64,000 bases of DNA from Lignipirellula cremea. Its GTDB lineage: Bacteria; Planctomycetota; Planctomycetia; Pirellulales; Pirellulaceae. Location: the NCBI RefSeq assembly GCF_007751035.1, contig NZ_CP036433.1:5313001-5377000 (forward strand), in the 5' to 3' direction. Both the position numbers and the translations under genes were made by a program. The notes below the pieces were generated by a model. The model had not been told where the DNA came from. It did no database searches and saw only the letters and a list, made by a program, of their open reading frames with translations. This document shows, piece by piece, positions 19,226 to 28,260 of the stretch; position 1 is the stretch's first letter; every line of letters begins with the position of its first letter.

Positions 19226-19918
19226 TCAGCAGTTCGGTTCGCCATCCGGCCTGGCGTCGCAGACTTCCGGTAGTGCGTTAGGCGGCGATTCGGCGTTGAG
19301 ACTGCGGAACGCTTCCAGAAACGCCGACGGTTCCCTCGCCCCCGATAGCACCACGCTGTCGTTGATGATGAAGAGAGGCACGCCTTGCACGCCGGCCCGG
19401 CGCGCCTGATCTTCCTCGTCCTGGACCGCCGCCAGACCATCGCTGCTTTCCAGAAATGCTTCCGTTCGGCGCCGATCAAGCCCGCCCTGGCTCGCCAGAT
19501 CAAGCAGGCATGAATTGCTGGTGAGATCCTGCCCCTCGGTAAAGTACGCTCGGAATAACGTTTCCACTACGGCATCTTGTACGCCTTCCTGATCGGCCAG
19601 CCAGATCAGCCGGTGGGCGTTGAGGGTGTTTGGCGTCTTTTCGATGTTGTCGAAACGGAAGGAAATTCCTTCGGCCTGTCCTGCTTCCGCCACCGTGGCA
19701 TCCAATGCAAGCGACCGCTCCCAGCTGCCAAATTTGTTGGAGCGATACTCTTTCCGGCTAATCCCTTTTATCGGCATCGTCGGATTGAGCTGGAAAGGAC
19801 GCCAGCGAACCCGGACATCTTCACGACCCGCGAGGGCGATGGCTCTTTCCATTCGTCGCTTGCCAATGTAGCACCAGGGACAGATGACATCGGAAATCAC
19901 GTCAATGTTCAAAGTCAT
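19226..19918 (-). CDS. DsbA-family (FrnE-like) thiol oxidoreductase
   Basis: 230 residues from the ATG at 19918, which has GGGAG eight bases upstream; a second ATG 18 nt earlier lacks that spacing. The thioredoxin-fold active site is C13-P-W-C16 in DVICPWCYIGK, as in FrnE/2-hydroxychromene-isomerase-like DsbA proteins. Other family landmarks are WRPFQLNP, NTLNAHRLIWLA, LFRAYFTEG and the cis-Pro region GVQGVPLFIIND. There is no signal peptide, so it is a cytoplasmic thiol-disulfide oxidoreductase rather than a periplasmic DsbA. It is convergent with the preceding operon and divergent from the kinase gene. Confidence 0.92.
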   Translation of the reverse strand: MTLNIDVISDVICPWCYIGKRRMERAIALAGREDVRVRWRPFQLNPTMPIKGISRKEYRSNKFGSWERSLALDATVAEAGQAEGISFRFDNIEKTPNTLNAHRLIWLADQEGVQDAVVETLFRAYFTEGQDLTSNSCLLDLASQGGLDRRRTEAFLESSDGLAAVQDEEDQARRAGVQGVPLFIINDSVVLSGAREPSAFLEAFRSLNAESPPNALPEVCDARPDGEPNC

Positions 19919-20271
19919 GGAGTTTCTCCCAGGCATATGATAACCCCATCGACAAAGTCAGACACCCTTCAGGTCCTTGGGTCCGTCTATGATCTAGCTG
20001 CGAAGGCAAGGATTCATCGAGGAGCCCCCCACTTCCCGCAAAATTACGGCTCCTTCGGCGTCGAAATGTTTTGCGGAAGGTTGTTTTCATTGCTAGTCTA
20101 ATGGGGGGTCGAATTCTTGCCTGAAGGTCCAGGGAAGGGAACCGCCTGTTCAACCCTCGCCGTGGGTAAAGGCCAGCGACCCATCCGCATCGACCATGCT
20201 GCGGAAAGCAGCAAAGACGCCCACTGCAAACACTCCCTGCTCCCCGTCATCGAACCAGCAGGAATTTGGTT
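19919..20271. other. Divergent intergenic region between frnE-like and kinase genes
   Basis: About 350 bp without a supported gene. It must hold the promoters for the minus-strand oxidoreductase and the plus-strand kinase. On the minus strand a TATCAT hexamer lies near 19930-19945, close to the oxidoreductase start, but no convincing -35 partner was found. I see no repeat, hairpin or RNA gene in it. Confidence 0.4.
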
Positions 20272-23200
20272 ATGCCAGCTGACTGCCCCAGCGACCAGCA
20301 ATTACTCGACTTCTGTCTGGGAAACTGCAACGTCGAGATGCTCGACCGCGTGGCGGAGCACCTGGAGGCTTGCCAGCTTTGCGAACAGCGACTCCAGCAA
20401 CTGGAAGAAGTCCCCGACGGACTCCTCGATCGCCTGGCCAAAGAAGCTCCCTCGGCGATCGCCGCCAACATCCAGGAGCTTGACCAGTTGCTGGCGAATG
20501 TCGAACGCAACATGCCCCTGCAGGGTTCCTTCGTCGACGTTGAGGAGGACGCGGACCATCAGTTAAGCTCCACGATCGATTTAGGGTCGGACACGCATGA
20601 CGGCAAGAAACGGCCGCCGACGCCACCCATTGCGTTTGACCTGCCGCCGATACCTAACTACGAATTCCTCGAATTCCTGGGACGCGGCGGTATGGGAGTC
20701 GTCGTCAAGGCGCGACAAGTGAACTTGCATCGTGAGGTGGCGATCAAGTTTCCCAAACGCTTGCCCGATGAAGGGGACAGCGACCGATTTCTCCGCGAGG
20801 CTCGCGCGGCCGGGCGACTGCGTCACCCCCATATCTGCCCGATCTACGAGGTGGGCGAGTGCGAAGGAAGGCCCTACCTGGTGATGGCCTACATCCAAGG
20901 CGGCACGCTCCGGGCATGGTCCAGGCAGGAACACACCATGCGTGAGTCGGCGGAAATGGTGGCTTGTCTGGCGCACGGGGTGGAATTCGCCCACCAACAG
21001 AACGTCATCCATCGAGATCTGAAGCCGGACAACGTTCTGGTCGATGCGCATAACGGGATGCCGGTGCTGACCGATTTTGGCCTGGCCAAAGAACTCGATG
21101 TACAAGCGGACGCCATGACCCAAACCGGCCAGGTCATGGGGACGGCGGCTTACATGGCGCCGGAACAGGCCGCAGGCCGCACCTCGGAAGTCGGCCGCCT
21201 GTCCGATGTGTATTCGCTGGGAGCCATTCTCTACGAATTGCTCTGCAAGAAGCCCCCGTTTACCGGCCCCCTGGGCGAAGTGCTGCGCCAGGTGCAAACC
21301 GAGGAACCGACGGCCCCAAGGCGTTTGACGCCCAGCATCCATCGCGACATGGAAACGATCTGCTTGAAAGCCTTGAGCAAGTCGCCTTCCGCTCGCTACG
21401 CTTCCGCAGGCGAGATGGCGGAGGATCTGGAGCGATTTTCTCGAGGCGAATCGATCGTGGCGCGACGCGAGTCGCTGGCCCGGCGAACGATCAGGCATCT
21501 AAAAAGGCAGCGGCAGTTATACGCCATTTCCGCCATACTGCTCATTGTGGCGGCCATGGTCGTATCGTTTTTTGGCCGGACGTCGATTCTTAGTACGCGG
21601 AAAGCACTTGTCGCCGACCTGCAGCGACAACTCAACGACGGCGTGAATCTGCCGCCTGATCAATGGCGTGGAAATCACATCGAGAGCCTGCGTTCGCTGA
21701 ATTCGCAACTGGACGCAATCGATCCGGAAAGCCGCAGCCAGCGGCAAACCGATCTCGAAGATTCCCTGGCGCGAGCCATTTACCTGTCCTTCAACGAATC
21801 GGCCCGGATTGAACCGGCGGATGAAGCGCGGATTCGCAATCTCCTGACAATCCTGCAGGAAGCGGCGCCGACGCGAGCGCAGGAACTGGAGGCAGGACTG
21901 GAAAGGCGACTGCAACGCCCCGAACTGGTATTCGAACTGACCCGTCCGGTCCTGCCAGGCGATCCGAGTTATCAACTGGAAAAGCACGCCTGCCGCGGCA
22001 ACGTCGAACTGATCGCCCAGTTTGGCGCCGAGTGGAGCAAGACGAGTCGTGTGGGGCTGATCCTTAATGCAGGCACGCGGCAACAGTACGAGTTTCTTCT
22101 TTCCACCTTGTCCGAGCTCGACGCTCACCAGACATCGCTGACTTTCGACCAGTCGAGCGGCCGCGGTGAGCCGGCCCGATTGCTGATTCAGCGTCGCGAG
22201 GGCTCCAGCACCGTGGTGCTGCGCGACGTAGCCGTCGACCTCGCGGAACTTCGGGGGAAACCACTGCGGATGAAGGCGGCGCGCGAGGGCCAGCGGTTAT
22301 CGCTCTGGGTGGCGCAGCTGGAACCGGTCGAATTTGAAGACCTGTTTCCGGCCAATCCCACCGATCACGGGGTGTTCTCGCTGGTCTGGTCCCAGCCGGT
22401 TCCGCTGCTCAGTGTCCGCGCGTATCGTCAAACCCGACCGGCGGCGTCGAGTCCTTTGTTGACGGGAGATCTGGCATTCGTCGACGGCGATTTTGATACC
22501 GCGTTGGCGGAGTACCGCCGTCAGCAAGTATCCGCCGACCTGGACATTCGACGCGAAGTAATGTTCAAACAGGGTTTATGCCATCTGCATCTCAAAGATC
22601 CTGACTCGGCGAGAAATCTGTTTGACAGCACCATCTCGCAGCGACGCAGCGGCGATGATTCCTGGGCCATTCGTGCGGCCTGTCAGCTCTGGTTATTGGA
22701 GCTGAAGCTGGACAACCAGGACGCCGCCGGCAAACGCTTCTCTCAATTGCGAGCCATGCGCCAGGGTTTGACGTTCGCCGCGTTGGCTTCCCTGATTCCT
22801 GCTTCGGACCGAAGTGAGATTCTCAGTCGCTACGGAACCACGGAAGACTGGCTGTTTTTCTCGCCGCGCACCGTGGAGAACATCGAGCGGGTGCGCGATG
22901 TTTACCAGTTACTGGATACGGGGGAATCCCTGCAGTCGGCCATCACGGCGCAGCTGGTCAAGGCGTACCACATGGATGGTCGCGAAGAAGACGCTCGCCG
23001 CCTTTGCGAAGAAGCCCTGGAACACTTCCACGAGATGCTGCAGCAGCATCACGGGTTTGCCATGGTCTTTCTGGAGCAATACGGTTGGCTGATGCACAAC
23101 CAGGGCGAGGAAAGCTGCCGCCAGGCTTTGCAAATGATCGATCGTTTTATGCTGGACAAACAGGGCGACGTGCGCACGCCAGGATGGCATTGGCTACTGG

Positions 23201-24081
23201 TCGAGCGCGCTCGCCTGCACGCAGCACTAGGCGAACTGGAGCAGGCGGACAAAGATCTTCAAATGTTTTATTCGTATCGAGTATTTGAAAACGACGAATA
23301 TCATGTCTATCTTTCCGCCGGCCTGCTGCATGGTTTCGTGAAGGAAGCACAAGGATTCCCGCAAGAAGGCGTCAAGGTCTGGAAAGACACGCTCCTCAGT
23401 GAAGGTTATGAAAATAAAGCGATCGGGAGCAGCTTTGCTCCCCTGGTGAGCCGTTCGATTATGGCTGCTTTGACCGATCAGGTAACGGATCGTGAAATGG
23501 ATTACCTCATCGATTGGTTGCTCGGCGTGGTACCGCGGGGCAGCAAACTCTACCTTGGCCTCGCCATGGCCCGTTGGCCCATTTCGCCGGTGAAATCGAT
23601 ACTGCGTCCTGTGGCTCAGCAAATGTGGCAATCGGAAACAGCCCGTGAAATTGCACGACGCGTCGCGTTTCGCACTTTTTCGTATCGCGACTACCTTTAC
23701 GAACCGATCTATCTGGGAGGCTTGTCGCTGCTCCAGCAGAAAGTCTTCGGCGGCGTCGCGTCGCCCCTGCAGCAAGAGTTATGTCTGACGCTCATGCGAG
23801 ACGCCCATGCCGCGATCGCACAGGACCGCAGGTTGCGGGATCACATGCAGACGATCGGGGAATTGGTCCTGGTCAATCCTTCGATTTCCACCTGGGATGC
23901 GATCCGTCCCGAGTTTAGCGACTACCCTGAGATACAAGCCGCGATTTCCTACCTCTGCGGAAAGCGTTGCCAGGGACGGGGGATGTCCGAGGAAGCCCAG
24001 GCCTTCTTCATGGCGGCCCTGGAAACGGCTCCCGCAGATTCCCTGGCCCACCAGCTAACCGTGGCTGAAGTACCCGAATAG
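20272..24081 (+). CDS. Membrane Ser/Thr protein kinase with N-terminal zinc anti-sigma-like motif and C-terminal TPR region
   Basis: 1269 residues from ATG 20272 (AGGA 11 nt upstream; a TTG two codons earlier is less likely). N-terminus: H30-x3-C34-x2-C37 preceded by C5, the arrangement of the ZAS zinc motif of anti-sigma factors. Kinase domain ~130-400: glycine loop LGRGGMGVV, Lys159, VIHRDLKPDN with Asp249, DFG at 268-270, APEQA. A single transmembrane segment (~410-435, ISAILLIVAAMVVSFFG) separates it from a long helical C-terminal region with TPR-like repeats (LAFVDGDFDTALAEYRRQQ and later AYHMDGREEDARRLCEEAL). All catalytic residues are present. An ECF sigma factor follows 162 bp downstream, so the two may form a signalling pair. 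Confidence 0.92.
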   Translation: MPADCPSDQQLLDFCLGNCNVEMLDRVAEHLEACQLCEQRLQQLEEVPDGLLDRLAKEAPSAIAANIQELDQLLANVERNMPLQGSFVDVEEDADHQLSSTIDLGSDTHDGKKRPPTPPIAFDLPPIPNYEFLEFLGRGGMGVVVKARQVNLHREVAIKFPKRLPDEGDSDRFLREARAAGRLRHPHICPIYEVGECEGRPYLVMAYIQGGTLRAWSRQEHTMRESAEMVACLAHGVEFAHQQNVIHRDLKPDNVLVDAHNGMPVLTDFGLAKELDVQADAMTQTGQVMGTAAYMAPEQAAGRTSEVGRLSDVYSLGAILYELLCKKPPFTGPLGEVLRQVQTEEPTAPRRLTPSIHRDMETICLKALSKSPSARYASAGEMAEDLERFSRGESIVARRESLARRTIRHLKRQRQLYAISAILLIVAAMVVSFFGRTSILSTRKALVADLQRQLNDGVNLPPDQWRGNHIESLRSLNSQLDAIDPESRSQRQTDLEDSLARAIYLSFNESARIEPADEARIRNLLTILQEAAPTRAQELEAGLERRLQRPELVFELTRPVLPGDPSYQLEKHACRGNVELIAQFGAEWSKTSRVGLILNAGTRQQYEFLLSTLSELDAHQTSLTFDQSSGRGEPARLLIQRREGSSTVVLRDVAVDLAELRGKPLRMKAAREGQRLSLWVAQLEPVEFEDLFPANPTDHGVFSLVWSQPVPLLSVRAYRQTRPAASSPLLTGDLAFVDGDFDTALAEYRRQQVSADLDIRREVMFKQGLCHLHLKDPDSARNLFDSTISQRRSGDDSWAIRAACQLWLLELKLDNQDAAGKRFSQLRAMRQGLTFAALASLIPASDRSEILSRYGTTEDWLFFSPRTVENIERVRDVYQLLDTGESLQSAITAQLVKAYHMDGREEDARRLCEEALEHFHEMLQQHHGFAMVFLEQYGWLMHNQGEESCRQALQMIDRFMLDKQGDVRTPGWHWLLVERARLHAALGELEQADKDLQMFYSYRVFENDEYHVYLSAGLLHGFVKEAQGFPQEGVKVWKDTLLSEGYENKAIGSSFAPLVSRSIMAALTDQVTDREMDYLIDWLLGVVPRGSKLYLGLAMARWPISPVKSILRPVAQQMWQSETAREIARRVAFRTFSYRDYLYEPIYLGGLSLLQQKVFGGVASPLQQELCLTLMRDAHAAIAQDRRLRDHMQTIGELVLVNPSISTWDAIRPEFSDYPEIQAAISYLCGKRCQGRGMSEEAQAFFMAALETAPADSLAHQLTVAEVPE

Positions 24082-24150
24082 CCCAGGCTCGTTCCCGCGG
24101 GCCGCGAGTCCAAGTCCTCCGTGCATGCCCTTGATAACGTGCGGCCAGGT

Positions 24151-24179
24151 TTGTTTCCCTGCGGCCAGATTGCTAAACT
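24151..24179 (+). promoter_or_regulatory. Possible sigma70-type promoter for the ECF sigma gene
   Basis: TTGTTT (24151-24156) and TAAACT (24174-24179) are separated by 17 bp, 64 bp before the sigma-factor ATG. Matches are 3/6 and 4/6, so this is only suggestive. If real, the sigma gene can be transcribed separately from the kinase. Confidence 0.3.
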
Positions 24180-24243
24180 ACGCTCCACGCCTTTTCAAGT
24201 GTTCCCATCCAGACTGGCCTCTCTCCTCGTTGTGTAGTGCCCG

Positions 24244-24882
24244 ATGGACGACTCTCATCTTTTGCCTCCCAACCACCTCAACGCCACCAACTCGCGTTTG
24301 TTGAGCGCCGCCCGAGCGGACGATCCCGACTCCTGGCGGGAATTGACAGGCATCTATTCGCCGGTGGTGCGATTCTGGATCACGCGGGCGGGAATTCGCA
24401 GCAAGAGTGATGTCGCGGACATTCTGCAGGATGTGTTTATTGCGGTTGCAAACAATCTCAGAACCTTTCAAAGGGAGCAAGGAATCGCGAAGTTTCGCGC
24501 CTGGCTGAAAGCAGTAACCCAGAGCAAGATCAACGATCATTTTCGCGGTAAAGGAAAGCATCCCGACGCCGTAGGCGGTTCGGCGGCTGCGTTTCAATTG
24601 GGCAACTTGCCAGCAAAACAGAGCGAGGAAGAATCCGACGGCGCCGCAGAGAACGAATGGGAACAGCCGGAGAAAACCATCCTGACCCAGGCGGCGCTGG
24701 CTTCGCTGCGATCGGAATTTCGTGAGAATACCTGGAAGGCGTTCTGGCGGACCGCCGTCGATGGCTGCAATGCGACCGAGGTCGCCGATGAACTGGGCGT
24801 CTCCTCAGCATCGGTCCGAAAAGCAAAATCCCGAGTGCTCCAACGATTGCGTGAGGTCCTGGCCGAATTAGGCCTGGAATAA
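24244..24882 (+). CDS. ECF-type RNA polymerase sigma factor
   Basis: 212 residues. Region 2 is recognisable (DPDSWRELTGIYSPVVRFWI, then DVADILQDVFIAVANNL with the conserved D-x-x-Q-x-V-F pattern), followed by the KFRAWLKAVTQSKINDHFR stretch and a variable Glu/Asn-rich linker (~118-145). Region 4 has a helix-turn-helix (GCNATEVADELGVSSASVRKAKSRVLQRLRE). This resembles the planctomycete ECF groups commonly encoded next to Ser/Thr kinases. The upstream kinase carries an anti-sigma-like zinc motif, making it a plausible regulator. The gene is convergent with tspO. Confidence 0.93.
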   Translation: MDDSHLLPPNHLNATNSRLLSAARADDPDSWRELTGIYSPVVRFWITRAGIRSKSDVADILQDVFIAVANNLRTFQREQGIAKFRAWLKAVTQSKINDHFRGKGKHPDAVGGSAAAFQLGNLPAKQSEEESDGAAENEWEQPEKTILTQAALASLRSEFRENTWKAFWRTAVDGCNATEVADELGVSSASVRKAKSRVLQRLREVLAELGLE

Positions 24883-25074
24883 TCAGGACGCAATACAACG
24901 CCATCGCGTAAAGACGACTAAACGGAGAGTTCGCCTGCTTTCGCCCTTTGCCAACCAGGCGGATCGGTTCGCTAACAAGCTGGCCAGCCAAGGACGGCGA
25001 TTGAGGACCGTCCCGGGCGCCTCTGCCCTTTCTTTCTTCCTGCGATTCTGGCTGTCGGGCGTTTTGCCCGGAAG

Positions 25075-25581
25075 CTAATTCAACTGCCAGATGGCGAAGT
25101 TCAGCACGCTGGCAAAGGTGACCCAGGCCAGGTACGGCGTCATTAGCCACCCGGCGATTCGGCTCGACCGAAAGAACGCGATCGTCGTCAGGGCAATCGC
25201 GATCCACAGGAACAGGATTTCTGCAAACGCCCAGCCAGGCTGGTGCAGTCCGAAAAATATCCAGGACCAGGCGACGTTCAAAACCAGCTGCACGCCAAAC
25301 AGCGCCAGCGGTGCGGCCGTTTGCCGGAAACCAGCCGACCTCCCGACCAGCCAGGCTGCGATCGCCATCAACAGGTACAGCGTGGTCCAGACCGGACCAA
25401 ACACGGCGTCAGGCGGATTCCAGGAAGGTTTTTCGATCGTCGCATACCAGCCTTTAATCTCCGGCGTGGTGGCGATGGCGCCCAGCCCGCCGGCTCCCAG
25501 GCAGACGAAGATTGAAACGACCAGTCCTGCCAGTTGGCGGAACCAACGGGAACGCCCGGTCGGAGGATTTTTCTCGGTCAC
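25075..25581 (-). CDS. tspO: TspO/MBR family membrane protein
   Basis: 168 residues if translation starts at GTG 25581, which has GGAG nine bases upstream; a TTG 42 nt earlier is the other option. Five hydrophobic helices are visible. The TspO signatures are [21 protein letters not shown] (in part), [19 protein letters not shown] and [19 protein letters not shown]. TspO proteins bind porphyrins and are linked to stress and tetrapyrrole handling. It lies 77 nt downstream of the aldo/keto reductase gene on the same strand, possibly co-transcribed. Confidence 0.93.
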   Translation of the reverse strand: MTEKNPPTGRSRWFRQLAGLVVSIFVCLGAGGLGAIATTPEIKGWYATIEKPSWNPPDAVFGPVWTTLYLLMAIAAWLVGRSAGFRQTAAPLALFGVQLVLNVAWSWIFFGLHQPGWAFAEILFLWIAIALTTIAFFRSSRIAGWLMTPYLAWVTFASVLNFAIWQLN

Positions 25582-25658
25582 GGTGACTATCTCCAGCGGG
25601 ATCCACTCAGACGGCAGGCCCAACTTCCAGCGGGCCGTTTCCTCGACCTCTTGGCACT

Positions 25659-26477
25659 TTACCCGGGCGGAGGGGCCGAAAGGGCGGCGAATTCCTCATC
25701 GGACAGCGGCGTCTGTGCGGCGGCGACGTTCTCTTCCAGGTGCGTGATCGAAGTCGTCCCCGGGATAGCGATGATGTTCGGCGAACGTTGCAGCAGCCAC
25801 GCCAGGGCGTTCGCCTTTCCTGCCAGGGGCGCCTCGGGGGCGAACGGCTGGGCCGCCAGCGGCCCCCAGGGCAAATAGGCGATCTGATTCTCGGCGCAGT
25901 AGTCAATGACCGGATCGTCGGCCCTTTCCAGCAGATTATAACGGTTCTGCACCGAGACGATCGGAACGATGCCGCGAGCCTCTTCGATCTGGGCGAGCGT
26001 CACGTTCGACAGTCCCACATGCCGCACCTTCCCGGCCTGTCGCAGCTCGGCCAGGGCGCCAACGCTCTCCGCCAGCGGCACGTTCGGGTCCGGTCGATGC
26101 AGCTGGTACAGGTCGATACGCTCCACCTTGAGCAGTCGCAAGCTCTCCTCACAACGCCGGCGCAACTGCTCCGGTCGACCGTCGGCAAACACCTTATCGG
26201 GCGCGGTTTTCTCAACGCCGGATTTCGTGGCGACAACCACGCCCGGCGGAAACGGCGCCAGCGCGTCGCCGATCAACTCCTCGTTGCAGGAAGGGCCATA
26301 GGCATGGGCCGTGTCGATGAAGTTGATCCCCAGTTCCAGAGCCCGGCGAAGCAGGCGTTTGCCAGCTTCCCAGTCGGGATAACGGCCGAAATTCCCCGGC
26401 TGCGCGCACAGACGCATCGCTCCATAACCAAGGCGATGAACGGGCAAATCCCCGCCTAGCAGGAAGGTCGTTTCCAT
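25659..26477 (-). CDS. Aldo/keto reductase
   Basis: 272 residues from ATG 26477 (GGAG six bases upstream); the longer open frame upstream lacks homology. The AKR TIM-barrel landmarks are present: [20 protein letters not shown] with catalytic Asp and Tyr, VVATKSG with the catalytic Lys, [10 protein letters not shown] with the catalytic His, HVGLSNV, and the NADPH-binding C-terminal part [18 protein letters not shown]. It is a cytoplasmic NADPH-dependent oxidoreductase; the substrate cannot be read from sequence. The arrangement with tspO downstream suggests a small stress-related operon, which is inference. Confidence 0.93.
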   Translation of the reverse strand: METTFLLGGDLPVHRLGYGAMRLCAQPGNFGRYPDWEAGKRLLRRALELGINFIDTAHAYGPSCNEELIGDALAPFPPGVVVATKSGVEKTAPDKVFADGRPEQLRRRCEESLRLLKVERIDLYQLHRPDPNVPLAESVGALAELRQAGKVRHVGLSNVTLAQIEEARGIVPIVSVQNRYNLLERADDPVIDYCAENQIAYLPWGPLAAQPFAPEAPLAGKANALAWLLQRSPNIIAIPGTTSITHLEENVAAAQTPLSDEEFAALSAPPPG

Positions 26478-26718
26478 GGTGTCTCCGTAAGCTTTCAATT
26501 TCCAGGCGAACCGCTTTCCTCCAGGAGACTCGCCGGGACCGATTCGATCAACCCCCTGTTTCGCAGGACGGCAGTCCTCTGATCTCTCCAACTCGCGACC
26601 CCTTGTCAAGGTTCCGCGCTCTGCTGAGCCGCCAACCGGCCCATGGTAGACTGGCTATTGTTTCGACGCTTGTCCGTTGCTCTTTTTTCTCCGCTGGTTC
26701 CTGCCGAAAGAGATCCCC

Positions 26719-28149
26719 ATGGAGACGATACGTCGCTGGCGCTGTGCTGCATTCCCCGTCGGGTTGGCGCTGCTCTGTTCCACCTTTTCCGCCCGTGCCG
26801 CGGACAGGCCGGTCAAAGTCTACCTGCTTTCCGGCCAGTCGAATATGGTCGGGATCGGCCAGGTGACGGGCGGCGGCAGTCGCTGGGCCACGGAGTTTCT
26901 CGACCCGGTCCTTTCGGTCTACGCCGGAAAATTTGATCCGGACGTCGACTATGAAAAAGAGACGCCATTGAAGACGCTCACGCTGGAGAGTTTCGGCGGC
27001 GTGAAGCCAACGCCGTACCCTGGCGGCGGAACGCAGATCGTCCGCGGTTTCGTACAGATCAAAACGTCGGGCGTCTACGAGTTTCGCCCTGGGTACGGCG
27101 AATCGACCCACAACGTCATGCAGGTTGCAGGCCAGGAAGTCCATCGCAAGGAACCGGGCCAGGATGCGGTGACCACTCCGATCCGGCTGACCGCCGGTGG
27201 AAAGGCGCCTTTCGAGATCGCGTATCTCACCGATCAGGCGAACGGATTGGGATGGATCGCTCGGGTGGATGTTCCTGGCACGCTGGCGACCGTGGTGCAA
27301 CAGGACGGCAAGTTCCCGTACCTGGTCGACCCACAGGGGAACTGGGTGGAGCGCGACGATGTCTGGTACAAGGGCGTCGTCACCGCGACGGCAGACAAGC
27401 GGCTCAGCGTGGGATGCGGGGCCAGCAGCAACAACATCGGGCCGGAACTGGGCTTCGGGCATGTCGTTGGCGATTTCCACGAAGAGCCGGTGCTGATCCT
27501 CAAGGCCTCGCAGGGCAACCGCTCGCTAGGCTGGGATTACCTGCCGCCCGGCAGTGAACCGTTCGAGCAGGACGGCATGATCTACGCCGGCTACAAAGAT
27601 TCGCCAGCGCGCTGGCAAAAGGGAACCCGGCCGGAGCCAATCAACTGGTATGCCGGCAAGCAGTACGATGACTGTTTTTCTGCAGCCCACGAGGTGCTGG
27701 AAAACTTTGACACCGAGTTCCCGCAGTGGCAAGGACGCGGTTACGAGATCGCCGGTTTTGTCTGGTGGCAGGGCCACAAGGATGGCGGCGAGCCTTACGC
27801 CAGCCGGTACGAGCAGAACCTGGTGCGTCTGATCAGGACCTTGCGTAAAGAGTTCGACGCGCCGGAGGCTCCGTTCGCCATTGCAACGATCGGCTTCGAC
27901 GGCTGGAACATGACAGGCCCGCACAAGACGGTCGCCGAAGGCCAGTTGGCCGTCAGCGGCGACCAAGGGAAGTATCCCGAATTCAAGGGAAACGTGCTGA
28001 CCGTGGAAACGCGAGGATTCTGGCGTGCTCCAGAAATTTCACCCCAAAACCAGGGCTTCCATTACAACCAGAACGCCGAAACCTACATGCTAGTCGGCGA
28101 AGCACTGGGCGACGCGATGCTGAAAATGGTCAAGGAAAATCCCGAATGA
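26719..28149 (+). CDS. Secreted SASA/CE6-like carbohydrate esterase with PA14-like insertion
   Basis: 476 residues from ATG 26719 (AAAGAGA upstream). A signal peptide ends near FSARAA (residue ~28). The SGNH-type esterase motif SGQSNMVG has Ser41; VWWQGHKDG and GFHYNQNAETYMLVGEAL supply the other conserved blocks with the catalytic His. These define the sialate O-acetylesterase (SASA)/CE6-like family acting on acetylated sugars. Between the Ser block and the second block, residues ~85-215 look like an inserted PA14-type beta-sandwich (GFVQIKTSGVYEFRPGYGES, a PVSL-like strand and a GWIARV strand). The insertion could bind glycan. The enzyme is predicted to act outside the cytoplasm. Confidence 0.83.
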   Translation: METIRRWRCAAFPVGLALLCSTFSARAADRPVKVYLLSGQSNMVGIGQVTGGGSRWATEFLDPVLSVYAGKFDPDVDYEKETPLKTLTLESFGGVKPTPYPGGGTQIVRGFVQIKTSGVYEFRPGYGESTHNVMQVAGQEVHRKEPGQDAVTTPIRLTAGGKAPFEIAYLTDQANGLGWIARVDVPGTLATVVQQDGKFPYLVDPQGNWVERDDVWYKGVVTATADKRLSVGCGASSNNIGPELGFGHVVGDFHEEPVLILKASQGNRSLGWDYLPPGSEPFEQDGMIYAGYKDSPARWQKGTRPEPINWYAGKQYDDCFSAAHEVLENFDTEFPQWQGRGYEIAGFVWWQGHKDGGEPYASRYEQNLVRLIRTLRKEFDAPEAPFAIATIGFDGWNMTGPHKTVAEGQLAVSGDQGKYPEFKGNVLTVETRGFWRAPEISPQNQGFHYNQNAETYMLVGEALGDAMLKMVKENPE

Positions 28150-28260
28150 CCTGCGTGCACATGTTTCTGGGAGCGGCTTGAACCGACGCTGTGCCGGCAC
28201 GTCGTCGTGCTGGCGACTGCAGTGGTCGCCATGAAAGAAACGGCTGGACCGCTGCGTGGG

